Origin: Microbacterium sp. 5K110
GTDB lineage: Bacteria; Actinomycetota; Actinomycetes; Actinomycetales; Microbacteriaceae
Length of the DNA stretch: 64,000 nucleotides
Assembly (NCBI RefSeq): GCF_005774735.1
Contig: NZ_VBUM01000005.1
Span: 1-64,000, forward strand
Direction of reading: 5' to 3'
The notes under the pieces were generated by a model that ran no database searches, had not been told where the DNA came from, and worked only from the letters and a program-made list of their open reading frames with translations. Both the position numbers and the translations under genes were made by a program. Below are positions 8,340-16,198 of the stretch, piece by piece (within the stretch, counting starts at the first letter, position 1; each line of letters begins with the position of its first letter).

Positions 8340-8597
8340 ATTTCCTCCGGCGCCTCTGCGTCCAGGACGCTGGCTCGTCAGCACTCGATGGGGCACGATG
8401 TGCGGGCTTCACCCTCTGCGGACGACGAGCCGGTGAGGCAAACCGCGAGGGGTCCGACGGCGGGCTTCTCGCCTGTGGACTTTCCGAGGCTACCCGAAGA
8501 TAACGAAACTGTCACGCCTGAGGCAGAGGTGTATAGACGATGTCCGGGATGCGCACACCGCCCGACCGGCAGACGCAGGTCGGGCGGCCAACGGGAT
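8340..8597 (-). promoter_or_regulatory. M23 promoter with MtrA-like box and structured 5' leader
   Basis: Reading the minus strand, a -10 TAGCCT lies at 8492-8487. Just upstream is GATAAC-N5-CTGTCAC (8499-8515), whose two pentamers ATAAC and GTCAC are spaced by six bases, resembling the MtrA direct-repeat consensus GTAAC-N6-GTAAC. The transcript would carry a leader of about 145 nt in which GGCTCGTC pairs with GACGAGCC about 45 nt later, followed by a GCGTC-CTG-GACGC hairpin just before the ribosome binding site. I cannot assign a riboswitch class; c-di-AMP (ydaO) is one possibility because such leaders precede wall hydrolases in actinobacteria. No gene is seen in this stretch. Confidence 0.4.
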
Positions 8598-9296
8598 TCA
8601 GGCCTCGTCGACGAGGAAGATGTGCGACGCGACCTCGACGGGCAACTCCAGCCCGTCATCGACGCCGTCCATCTCGACGAGCACGTAGCCCTCGTTGAAG
8701 CGGTAGTTCCCGCGCTTGCCCGGCAGAACACCCGCCGCTTTGAGTTGCTGCAGCAACTCGGGATCGACCTGCGCCGGCTCGGCGAGACGCCGGACGGTTC
8801 CGGAGATCGGTGCACCGGCATCAGTCAGCTTGCGCACCAGACCCACCACACCCTCTTCGAATGTGGAACTGGCCGTGTCGCCCAACTGGTCGAGGCCGGG
8901 GATGGGGTTGCCGTACGGCGATTCGGTCGGGTGTCCGAGGAGTTCGACGAGGCGACGCTCGACCTGCTCGCTCATGACGTGCTCCCAGCGGCAGGCCTCG
9001 TCGTGGACGTAGGCCCAGTCCAACCCGATGACGTCGCTGAGCAGACGCTCGGCGAGACGGTGCTTGCGCATGACGTCGACCGCCTTCTGCCGCCCGTCGT
9101 CGGTGAGCTCGAGGCGTCGGTCCTCGGAGACGACGACGAGGCCGTCGCGCTCCATACGCCCCACCGTCTGCGAGACGGTCGGACCGGAGTGCCCCAGCCG
9201 TTCGGAGATGCGGGCGCGCAGGGGAACGATGTTCTCTTCCTCCAGTTCGAGGATCGTGCGCAGGTACATCTCGGTGGTATCGATGAGATCGGTCAT
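8598..9296 (-). CDS. DtxR/IdeR-type metal-dependent transcriptional regulator
   Basis: 232 aa. The N-terminal winged helix is clear (MTDLIDTTEMYLRTILELEE, then ISERLGHSGPTVSQTVGRME). Next is the metal-binding and dimerisation domain with HRLAERLL, CRWEHVMSE and the CGNP-like segment ESPYGNPIPG. The C-terminal part (VPVEVASHIFLVDEA-like end) is an SH3-like FeoA domain. IdeR/DtxR proteins repress iron uptake genes when loaded with Fe(II); a manganese-sensing MntR role cannot be excluded from sequence. The start at 9296 is preceded by GAGGA seven bases upstream; the longer frame to 9353 has no support. It is divergent from serC across 94 bp. Confidence 0.88.
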   Translation of the reverse strand: MTDLIDTTEMYLRTILELEEENIVPLRARISERLGHSGPTVSQTVGRMERDGLVVVSEDRRLELTDDGRQKAVDVMRKHRLAERLLSDVIGLDWAYVHDEACRWEHVMSEQVERRLVELLGHPTESPYGNPIPGLDQLGDTASSTFEEGVVGLVRKLTDAGAPISGTVRRLAEPAQVDPELLQQLKAAGVLPGKRGNYRFNEGYVLVEMDGVDDGLELPVEVASHIFLVDEA

Positions 9297-9378
9297 TGAG
9301 GATTCCTCGGCTTCGCGGCGGTTCTCCCAGCCTACCGACCCCCTCCGACACACGCGCGGGCGGGTGCGAACCCCGCCC

Positions 9379-9384
9379 TAGAAT
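9379..9384 (+). promoter_or_regulatory. -10 element of leaderless serC
   Basis: TAGAAT ends six bases before the serC ATG (9391), with no ribosome binding site between, so the transcript probably begins at the start codon. Confidence 0.5.
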
Positions 9385-9390
9385 CGACGC

Positions 9391-10512
9391 ATGCCGCACG
9401 TGGACCTCCCCACCGAACTCCTGCCCGCCGACGGTCGCTTCGGGTGCGGCCCCTCCAAGGTGCGCGGTGCGCAGCTCGAGGCGCTCGTCACGCGCGGCGC
9501 CACGATCCTGGGCACCTCGCACCGCCAGGCGCCGGTGAAGAACCTCGTCGCCGGCACCCGCGAGCGGCTCGCGCAGCTGTTCCGTCTGCCCGAGGGGTAC
9601 GAGATCATCCTCGGAAACGGCGGGTCGACCGCCTTCTGGGATGCCGCCGCCTTCGGTCTCATCGAGAACCGCAGCCAGAACCTCGTCTTCGGTGAGTTCG
9701 GTGGCAAGTTCGCCGCGGCCGCCGCCGCCCCGTGGCTGCAGGCGCCCGACGTGCGCCGCGCGGAGCCCGGAACACGCACGGCGTTCGAGGCCGTCGAAGG
9801 GGTGGACGTCTACGCCTGGCCGCACAACGAGACGTCGACGGGCGTCTCGGCGCCGATCACCCGTGTCATGGCCGACGCGGGCGCCCTCACCGTCATCGAT
9901 GCCACCAGCGCCGCCGGCGGCATCGACTTCGACGCGACCCAGGCCGACGTGTATTACTTCGCCCCGCAGAAGAACCTCGGCTCGGACGGCGGACTCTGGT
10001 ACGCCGCCGTGTCGCCCGCCGCGATCGAGCGGATCGAGCGGATCGCGGCATCTGGGCGCTACATCCCCGAGTTCCTGAGCCTGAAGAACGCCGTCGACAA
10101 CTCGCGGCTGCAGCAGACCCTCAACACCCCCGCCCTCGCGACCCTCCTTCTGCTCGACGAGCAGTTGGGCTGGATCCTCGACAACGGCGGCTTGTCGTGG
10201 GCCGGCGCCCGCACGGCGGAGTCCTCGTCCGCGCTGTACGAGTGGGCGGAGGCAAGCTCCGTCGCGACACCGTTCGTCGCCGACCCGGTCGACCGGTCGC
10301 CGGTCGTCGTCACGATCGACTTCGAGGAGTCCGTCGACGCATCCGCGGTGGCCAAGAGCCTGCGCGCGAACGGCATCGTCGACACCGAGCCCTATCGAAA
10401 GCTGGGGCGCAATCAGCTCCGTATCGCGACCTTCGTCTCGATCGAACCGGACGACGTGCGTCGGCTCATCGGGGCGATCGACTACACGATCGAGCACCTG
10501 CCCCGCGGCTGA
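9391..10512 (+). CDS. serC: Phosphoserine aminotransferase
   Basis: A 373-aa class V aminotransferase that transaminates 3-phosphohydroxypyruvate to phosphoserine in serine biosynthesis; the same fold serves in pyridoxal phosphate synthesis in some bacteria. The N-terminus RFGCGPSKVR is the substrate-phosphate segment. The PLP lysine is Lys194 in YYFAPQKNLGSDGGLW, and NGGSTAFWD and the C-terminal NQLRIATF segment are typical of the actinobacterial SerC subgroup. The start at 9391 is supported by TAGAAT six bases upstream (leaderless). The gene is followed by a hairpin terminator and is convergent with the DUF3027/cold-shock operon, a neighbourhood also found in mycobacteria. Confidence 0.95.
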   Translation: MPHVDLPTELLPADGRFGCGPSKVRGAQLEALVTRGATILGTSHRQAPVKNLVAGTRERLAQLFRLPEGYEIILGNGGSTAFWDAAAFGLIENRSQNLVFGEFGGKFAAAAAAPWLQAPDVRRAEPGTRTAFEAVEGVDVYAWPHNETSTGVSAPITRVMADAGALTVIDATSAAGGIDFDATQADVYYFAPQKNLGSDGGLWYAAVSPAAIERIERIAASGRYIPEFLSLKNAVDNSRLQQTLNTPALATLLLLDEQLGWILDNGGLSWAGARTAESSSALYEWAEASSVATPFVADPVDRSPVVVTIDFEESVDASAVAKSLRANGIVDTEPYRKLGRNQLRIATFVSIEPDDVRRLIGAIDYTIEHLPRG

Positions 10513-10527
10513 GTCCCGTCGCGCACA

Positions 10528-10558
10528 GGAAGCCGTCTCGCCCCGCGAGGCGGCTTCC
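10528..10558. terminator. Terminator between serC and the DUF3027 gene
   Basis: A 14-bp stem (10528-10541 with 10545-10558, one G-T wobble) with a CCC loop and no clear T-run. It lies between two convergent genes and could serve either strand. Confidence 0.65.
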
Positions 10559-10605
10559 GTCGTCCGGGCCGGCGACACGTCCACCGCGCGCCGCCCCGAC
10601 GCGCG

Positions 10606-11193
10606 TCAGTAGCTGCGTTCGCGCTCGTCGTCGTCCGAGCTGTCGGAGTCGTCGTCGTCGTCCGAGTCGTCGGGATCCGAGTCGTCGGAGTCGTCGGCGG
10701 TCTCGTCCAACTCGTCGATGTCGACACCGTCGAGGTCGCCCGCGTGCAACCGCGCCTGGGGCTCCTCGTCATCGTCGTCATCGTCGTCGGAGTCGTCATC
10801 CGCGTCGTCGTCATCGGAGTCGTCGAGGTCGTCGTCATCCGCGTCGTCGTCCGCGACGGCCGCTGCCGCCTGCGCCGCCTGGTATTCGGCGAGACGGGTC
10901 GCCCACGGCACCCAGTCCGGAGCGAGCAGCGCGCCCTCACCGGGCAGGAGCTCGGCCTCGAGCACCGTCGGCTCGGAATCATCGACCACGGCGACGCTCA
11001 CGGTCCAGTACCACCCCGGGTAGCCGGCGAGGCGCGTGTGGAATCGCAGGGAGACGGCCCCGCCCTCTTCGACGGTGTATCCGGCGGCCGGGCCGATGGT
11101 ATCGGCCGGGGTGATCTCGCGGAGAGCCGCCAGTGCCAGATCGTGGGCGGCGAGTAGGCGCTCGTCGGCGGCGGGCTCAGGCTTCGAAGTCAT
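10606..11193 (-). CDS. DUF3027 family protein with acidic Asp/Ser tail
   Basis: 195 aa. Residues 1-100 carry the actinobacterial DUF3027 core with GYPGWYWTVSVA, LLPGEGALLAPDWVPW and RLAEYQAAQ; the function is unknown. The last 80 or so residues are almost entirely Asp, Glu and Ser, encoded by a GTC/GAC-type simple sequence (roughly 10620-10860 on the plus strand), and the protein ends in RERSY. Such tails may bind cations, basic proteins or RNA, but this is conjecture. The start at 11193 overlaps the end of the upstream cold-shock gene by 17 bases, indicating coupled translation. Tail length may vary between strains because the DNA is repetitive. Confidence 0.8.
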   Translation of the reverse strand: MTSKPEPAADERLLAAHDLALAALREITPADTIGPAAGYTVEEGGAVSLRFHTRLAGYPGWYWTVSVAVVDDSEPTVLEAELLPGEGALLAPDWVPWATRLAEYQAAQAAAAVADDDADDDDLDDSDDDDADDDSDDDDDDDEEPQARLHAGDLDGVDIDELDETADDSDDSDPDDSDDDDDSDSSDDDERERSY

Positions 11194-11560
11194 CGGCGAC
11201 CTTACGCAGGACCGCGGCGATCTTGTTCGCGTGAGCGCCACTCGGGTAACGGCCGCGACGCAGGTCGCCGCCGATGCCGTCGAGGAGCTTCACGAGGTCC
11301 TCGACGATGATCGCCATGTCGTCGGCGGGCTTGCGAGACCGCTTGGCCAAGCTCACGGGGGCATCGAGCACCCGCACCGAGAGGGCCTGGAGACCGCGCT
11401 TGCCGTCGGCCACACCGAACTCCAGACGGGTGCCGGCCTTGGGTCCGGGGGTCCCGGCGGGCAGGGCGGTGGCGTGCAGGAACACGTCCTGGCCGTCATC
11501 GGTGGTGATGAAGCCGAAGCCCTTCTCGTCGTCGTAGAACCTGACCTTGCCGGTGGGCAT
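11177..11560 (-). CDS. Cold-shock domain protein with C-terminal extension
   Basis: 127 aa. Residues 1-65 form a cold-shock (OB-fold) domain with the RNA-binding motifs KGFGFI and DVFLH. The remaining 60 residues (DDMAIIVEDLVKLLDGIGG, then YPSGAHANKIAAVLRKVADD) are an actinobacterial extension also seen in mycobacterial CspB-like proteins. It is probably an RNA chaperone. The ATG at 11560 follows GAGGTG; the longer frame to 11602 is not supported. It forms an overlapping operon with the DUF3027 gene downstream. Confidence 0.88.
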   Translation of the reverse strand: MPTGKVRFYDDEKGFGFITTDDGQDVFLHATALPAGTPGPKAGTRLEFGVADGKRGLQALSVRVLDAPVSLAKRSRKPADDMAIIVEDLVKLLDGIGGDLRRGRYPSGAHANKIAAVLRKVADDFEA

Positions 11561-11653
11561 GGACACCTCGCTGAATGTGTGCGCGATCGCGCGGCGGAAC
11601 ACGGGACCCGATCGGATCCCGGCCCCTCAGCCTACGCCACGCCCGCCAGGCAG

Positions 11654-11659
11654 TAGGCT
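11654..11659 (+). promoter_or_regulatory. -10 element of leaderless membrane-protein gene
   Basis: TAGGCT lies seven bases upstream of the ATG at 11667 and there is no ribosome binding site, so a leaderless start is likely. Confidence 0.45.
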
Positions 11660-11666
11660 GACGACG

Positions 11667-11933
11667 ATGAGCACACGCACCCCCGACGGCGACGTCCCGA
11701 TCCGTCGCGTCGACCGAATCCTGGCATTCATGTCGCTGGGTCTGCTCGTCCTGTCGATCGCCTGCTTCTTCGCCGTGATCATCGGCTCCACCGCCGGGGC
11801 CGACATGAGTTCGGGCGTCTGGCCCACCGTCGGCGTCCTGATCTACGTCGCACCTCCCGTGGCCTTCGCGTGCCTCGTGGCGGTGCTCATCATGAGCTTC
11901 GTGCGAAGGGCACGCGCGAACAAGGGACGCTGA
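11667..11933 (+). CDS. Small two-helix membrane protein
   Basis: 88 aa with two predicted transmembrane helices (MSLGLLVLSIACFFAVIIGS and VGVLIYVAPPVAFACLVAVL), an N-terminal cytoplasmic stretch with IRRVDRI, and a basic C-terminus RRARANKGR. No enzymatic motif is present. It is the first gene before the helicase-associated protein, whose GTG start follows this stop codon after one base, so the two are cotranscribed. It is conserved in position in related actinobacteria as far as I recall, but its role is unknown. Confidence 0.7.
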   Translation: MSTRTPDGDVPIRRVDRILAFMSLGLLVLSIACFFAVIIGSTAGADMSSGVWPTVGVLIYVAPPVAFACLVAVLIMSFVRRARANKGR

Positions 11934-11934
11934 C

Positions 11935-13659
11935 GTGCCCGAGACCTCCGACCAACGTGCACTGGCGGTCTCGTTGAGCGCCTTCGGCGACGAGGATCTC
12001 GCGCAGCTCCTCGCTGATCGCCATGTCGCGGCATCCGCGACGTGGCGCGACATGTTCGACGCCGCCGACGCGCTCCTGGATGCCGGCTCGGTGGCGCGCG
12101 CCCTGCCCACGCTGGACCGCGCGGAGGCGGAGGCGCTCGTCGCCGCCGTCATCGACGGCACCCCGGCGCAGCATGGCACCCGGCGGGCGCTGCAGCAGCG
12201 GGCGCTCGTCGACGATTCCGGCGTCCCCTACGCCGCGGTCGCCTCGGCTGTGCGCGAGGCCGCACCCGAAGGTCTCGCCGACGTCCCTCCCGGACCGTCG
12301 GCTCGTGCGGTCTCGAACGACGACGCCGCAGCCGAGTCCGCCTTCACCCACAGCGCCGCGCTGGCCGATGTCCTGATGCTGACGCTGGACGCTCCCCTGG
12401 GCCGGATCGGCTCGGGATCCCTCGGCGCGAGCGAACGCCGACGCCTCGTCGATGCCGGAGCCGCAGGCTCGGCCGAAGAGGCCGACCTCCTCGTCGGGAC
12501 GGCAGCCCGCGTGGGCCTGCTGGGCTCGAACGGCCGCGCGTGGCTCGTCACCGCCGCGGGGCGGGCATGGCTGCGTCTGCCGACCCTGGAGCGCTGGGCG
12601 AGCACCGCCCGCGCGCTGCGCGACGCACTCCCCCGGGCATATCGAACGCCCACGGGCGGATGGAGGCCGCCGACCACCTGGGCGGGGGCGACGCCGTTCG
12701 ATCCCGCCGGGCCCGAGCGGGCCGCACGGTGGACGCACCGGCTCCGCGCCTGGGGCCTGCTCGACGACGACGGCGCGGTCCCGCCGTGGGGACGAGGACT
12801 CGCCGACGGCGGCGATGTCGACGTCTCGGCCCTGCGGGACCTGCTTCCGCCCGAAGTGGATCGCGTGTACCTGCAGAACGACCTCACCGCGATCGCCCCG
12901 GGCCCCCTGGCCCCGCACCTCGACGTGCGGCTGCGCGGCATGGCGGCGCGCGAGTCGCGGGCGCAGGCGTCCAGCTACCGCTTCAGCGCGGCGACGATCG
13001 GTGCGGCCATCACGAGCGGCGAGACCGCCGAGAGTCTGCGGGAGTTCCTGACCGGAATCTCCCTGACCGGCCTGCCCCAACCGCTGGCGTATGTCATCGA
13101 ACGCACCTCCGCTGAGCATGGACGCGTGCGTGTCGCCGCCGACACGGCATCCGGTCTCACCACCGTCCAGACCGACGACGAGACGCTCCTTCGTGCGATG
13201 GAGGTCGACACCGGGCTGCGCTCGGTCGCCCTCGCCCGCTCGGGCGACGAACTGATCACGCACGTCGCGGCCGATGTGGTCTTCTGGGCCCTGAGCGACG
13301 CCCGTTACCCGGCCGTGGCGGTGGACGACGAGGGGCGCCCGCGGGCGGTGGAGCGGGCGAAGATGGCCACGACCGCGACACCCGAAGACCCGGCTGACGT
13401 CTATGGCCCCCTGATCTCGCGTCTGCGGGCCGGCGGAGAGGATTCGGATGCCGCGTGGCTCGAGCGCGAACTCGACCAGGCGGTGCGCGCTCGCGCGATC
13501 GTCGACGTCACCGTGCGGCTCCCCGACGGATCGGCGCGGGTGTTCCGGCTCGAGGCGACCGGTCTGGGCGGTGGACGGCTCCGGGGCCGCGATCGCGCCG
13601 CGGACGTCGAACGCACCCTGCCCCTGTCGCACATCGACGCAGTCAGCCCGGTCGTCTGA
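11935..13659 (+). CDS. Helicase-associated (XPB/Ssl2-like) DNA-binding protein
   Basis: 574 aa, with no Walker motifs. It belongs to the actinobacterial family found beside the XPB helicase (the mycobacterial neighbour of ercc3), which carries a helicase-conserved C-terminal-like domain around residues 360-480 (FSAATIGAAITSGETAESL, LTGLPQPLAYVIE and GRVRVAADTASG). The N-terminal 200 residues are helical, with winged-helix-like segments. It is presumably a partner of the adjacent XPB helicase in DNA repair, by association only. The GTG start at 11935 is one base after the previous stop. The next gene starts 54 bp downstream with its own promoter. Confidence 0.75.
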   Translation: MPETSDQRALAVSLSAFGDEDLAQLLADRHVAASATWRDMFDAADALLDAGSVARALPTLDRAEAEALVAAVIDGTPAQHGTRRALQQRALVDDSGVPYAAVASAVREAAPEGLADVPPGPSARAVSNDDAAAESAFTHSAALADVLMLTLDAPLGRIGSGSLGASERRRLVDAGAAGSAEEADLLVGTAARVGLLGSNGRAWLVTAAGRAWLRLPTLERWASTARALRDALPRAYRTPTGGWRPPTTWAGATPFDPAGPERAARWTHRLRAWGLLDDDGAVPPWGRGLADGGDVDVSALRDLLPPEVDRVYLQNDLTAIAPGPLAPHLDVRLRGMAARESRAQASSYRFSAATIGAAITSGETAESLREFLTGISLTGLPQPLAYVIERTSAEHGRVRVAADTASGLTTVQTDDETLLRAMEVDTGLRSVALARSGDELITHVAADVVFWALSDARYPAVAVDDEGRPRAVERAKMATTATPEDPADVYGPLISRLRAGGEDSDAAWLERELDQAVRARAIVDVTVRLPDGSARVFRLEATGLGGGRLRGRDRAADVERTLPLSHIDAVSPVV

Positions 13660-13699
13660 ACGAGTCGCCCCACCGGCGACCTCGCACACGGGGCACGGG

Positions 13700-13705
13700 T
13701 AGAAT
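13700..13705 (+). promoter_or_regulatory. -10 element upstream of the XPB gene
   Basis: TAGAAT lies eight bases before the ATG at 13714, with no ribosome binding site. The gene is probably leaderless or nearly so. Confidence 0.45.
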
Positions 13706-13713
13706 CGAACGCT

Positions 13714-15363
13714 ATGGCTGACGGTCCCCTCATCGTTCAGAGCGACCGCACGGTGCTCCTGGAAGTCGCGCATCCCGATGCGGAGACGGCGCGACACGAA
13801 CTCGCGGTGTTCGCCGAGCTCGAGCGCGCCCCCGAGCACATCCACACGTATCGCATCACTCGGTTGGGCCTGTGGAACGCGCGGGCGGCCGGACACGACG
13901 CCGATGCGATGCTGCAGACGCTCGACCGCTGGACGCGCTTCCCGGTGCCGGCCTCGGTGAGCACCGACATCCGCGAGACCGTGGGCCGCTACGGGCGCCT
14001 CGTCATCGAGCGCGACGCCGACGGCGCTCTCGTGCTGCGTTCGACCGATCCCGCCGTGCTCGGCGAGGTCTCGCGCAACAAGCGCATCGCTCCGCTGCTC
14101 ATCGGCCACCCCACCCCCGACAGCTTCACCGTCGACGCGTGGGCCCGTGGGCACATCAAGCAGGAGCTGCTGAAGATCGGCTGGCCCGCCGAAGACCTCG
14201 CCGGGTACACGCCCGGCACGCCGCATCCGATCGACCTCGACGAGGACGGCTGGAAGCTGCGGCCCTATCAGCGACAGGCCGTCGAGTCCTTCTCGGAGGG
14301 CGGCTCCGGGGTCGTGGTGCTGCCGTGCGGCGCGGGCAAGACGCTCGTCGGCGCCGGAGCGATGGCCGAGACCCGAACGACCACTCTCATCCTCGTCACC
14401 AACACCGTCAGCGCCCGGCAGTGGCGCGACGAGCTGCTGCGTCGGACGAGCCTGACCCCCGAGGAGATCGGCGAGTACTCCGGTCAGTCCAAAGAGATCA
14501 AGCCGGTCACGATCGCGACGTACCAGATCCTCACCGCCAAGCGCGGCGGCAAGTACGCCCACCTCGCTCTGCTCGACGCGCTGGACTGGGGCCTGGTCCT
14601 GTACGACGAGGTGCACCTGCTGCCGGCACCGGTCTTCAAGCTCACCGCCGACCTGCAGGCCCGGCGCCGTCTGGGCCTCACCGCGACCCTCGTACGCGAG
14701 GACGGCCGCGAGGGCGACGTGTTCAGCCTCATCGGCCCCAAGCGGTTCGACGCGCCGTGGAAGGAGATCGAGGCGCAGGGCTTCATCTCCCCCGCGGCCT
14801 GCTACGAGGTGCGCATCGACCTTCCGGCCGACGAGCGTCTGGAGTACGCCGCCGCCGCCGACGAGGACCGCTATCGCCTCGCGGCGACCGCGCCCGCCAA
14901 GATCGACGTCGTCAAGCGACTCATCGACCGTCACCCCGGTGAGCGGGTGCTCGTGATCGGCCAGTACCTCGACCAGATCGACGAGCTCGCCGACGCCCTG
15001 GACGCTCCCAAGATCACCGGCTCGACCCCGGTCTCCGAGCGAGAAGAGCTGTTCCAGGCCTTCCGCGAGGGAGAGATCTCGCTGCTGGTGGTGTCGAAGG
15101 TCGCGAACTTCTCGGTGGACCTGCCCGAGGCATCCGTGGCCGTGCAGGTCTCGGGGTCGTTCGGCTCCCGTCAGGAAGAGGCCCAGCGCCTCGGCCGCCT
15201 CCTGCGCCCCAAGCAGTCCGGGCACACGGCGAGCTTCTACACGCTCATCGCCCGCGACACCGTCGACCAGGATTTCGCCCAGAACCGCCAGCGATTCCTG
15301 GCCGAACAGGGCTACGCGTACACGATCCTGGATGCCGACGGAATCGACGCCGCGGCCGCGTGA
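13714..15363 (+). CDS. DNA repair helicase XPB
   Basis: 549-aa superfamily 2 helicase, the bacterial XPB/ERCC3 homologue. An N-terminal domain of about 190 residues precedes LRPYQRQAVESF, the Walker A PCGAGKT (near 205-211), motif Ia, the DEVH box near 298, LTATLVREDG (motif III) and the C-terminal helicase motifs VANFSVDLPEAS and RLGRLLRPK. Known homologues have ATP-dependent 3'-5' helicase activity. The ThumB-like and RED-type features of eukaryotic XPB cannot be confirmed by eye. The start is supported by an upstream TAGAAT. It forms a conserved pair with the preceding helicase-associated protein. Confidence 0.93.
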   Translation: MADGPLIVQSDRTVLLEVAHPDAETARHELAVFAELERAPEHIHTYRITRLGLWNARAAGHDADAMLQTLDRWTRFPVPASVSTDIRETVGRYGRLVIERDADGALVLRSTDPAVLGEVSRNKRIAPLLIGHPTPDSFTVDAWARGHIKQELLKIGWPAEDLAGYTPGTPHPIDLDEDGWKLRPYQRQAVESFSEGGSGVVVLPCGAGKTLVGAGAMAETRTTTLILVTNTVSARQWRDELLRRTSLTPEEIGEYSGQSKEIKPVTIATYQILTAKRGGKYAHLALLDALDWGLVLYDEVHLLPAPVFKLTADLQARRRLGLTATLVREDGREGDVFSLIGPKRFDAPWKEIEAQGFISPAACYEVRIDLPADERLEYAAAADEDRYRLAATAPAKIDVVKRLIDRHPGERVLVIGQYLDQIDELADALDAPKITGSTPVSEREELFQAFREGEISLLVVSKVANFSVDLPEASVAVQVSGSFGSRQEEAQRLGRLLRPKQSGHTASFYTLIARDTVDQDFAQNRQRFLAEQGYAYTILDADGIDAAAA

Positions 15364-15420
15364 GCCATATCAGCGCGCGGCGTTTCTCGCGATATCCAGC
15401 GCTTCCATGAGTGAAGTCAC

Positions 15421-15426
15421 GATAAT
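15421..15426 (+). promoter_or_regulatory. -10 element of the response regulator gene
   Basis: GATAAT lies six bases before the ATG at 15433. This is the same leaderless arrangement as at serC and senX3. Confidence 0.5.
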
Positions 15427-15432
15427 GGGCGC

Positions 15433-16125
15433 ATGACAGCACCGCGCATCCTCGTCGTGGACGACGAACCGAACATCCGCGACCTGCTCATCACGAGCCT
15501 GCGTTTCGCCGGATTCCAGGTCCGGGCCGTCGCCAACGGCGCCCAGACCATCTCCGCGGTCCTCGAAGAGGAACCCGACCTCATCGTGCTCGACGTGATG
15601 CTGCCCGACATGAACGGGTTCAGCGTCACGAAGCGCCTCCGCGGCGCCGGCTACACCGCCCCGATCCTCTTCCTCACCGCGAAGGACGAGACCGAGGACA
15701 AGATCATGGGCCTGAACGCCGGCGGCGACGACTACGTCACGAAGCCGTTCAGCCTCGACGAGATCGTCGCCCGCATCCAGGCGATCCTCCGCCGCACGAT
15801 GCAGGCCGATGAGGAATCCGTCATCCGCACGGGCGAGCTGACGATGGACCAGGACACCCACGATGTCAACGTCGGCGACGTCTCGATCGACCTCAGCCCG
15901 ACCGAGTTCAAGCTGCTGCGCTACCTCATGCTCAACCCGAACCGGGTGCTCTCCAAGGCGCAGATCCTCGACCACGTGTGGGAGTACGACTTCAACGGCG
16001 ACGCCGGCATCGTCGAGAGCTACATCTCCTACCTGCGCCGCAAGATCGATCCGCACTCCTCGGAGCCGCTCATCCAGACCAAGCGCGGCTTCGGCTACAT
16101 GCTGAAGTCGGGCAAGACCGCCTGA
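15433..16125 (+). CDS. OmpR/PhoB-type response regulator
   Basis: 230 aa. The receiver domain (1-120) has the acidic pocket DDEPNI, phospho-acceptor Asp54 in LIVLDVMLPDMNG, and the KPFSLDEI lysine. The C-terminal winged-helix domain (135-228) has LSPTEFKLLRYLMLNPNRV, YISYLRRKID and the C-terminal RGFGYML. It is encoded upstream of a sensor kinase and probably cotranscribed with it. The sequence is closest in style to the actinobacterial TrcR/TcrA group; the signal and regulon are unknown. The leaderless start is supported by GATAAT at 15421-15426. Confidence 0.92.
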   Translation: MTAPRILVVDDEPNIRDLLITSLRFAGFQVRAVANGAQTISAVLEEEPDLIVLDVMLPDMNGFSVTKRLRGAGYTAPILFLTAKDETEDKIMGLNAGGDDYVTKPFSLDEIVARIQAILRRTMQADEESVIRTGELTMDQDTHDVNVGDVSIDLSPTEFKLLRYLMLNPNRVLSKAQILDHVWEYDFNGDAGIVESYISYLRRKIDPHSSEPLIQTKRGFGYMLKSGKTA

Positions 16126-16198
16126 GCGGGGCCCCATCCTGGAGAACTCCGACGACGCGCTGACCCACTGGTGGCGCCGGCTGAGCCTTCGCACGAAG

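Noticed and set aside
11890-15225. A 1111-codon minus-strand frame
   Set aside because: It runs opposite the helicase-associated protein and XPB genes, both of which have clear motifs on the plus strand; the antisense translation has no domain.
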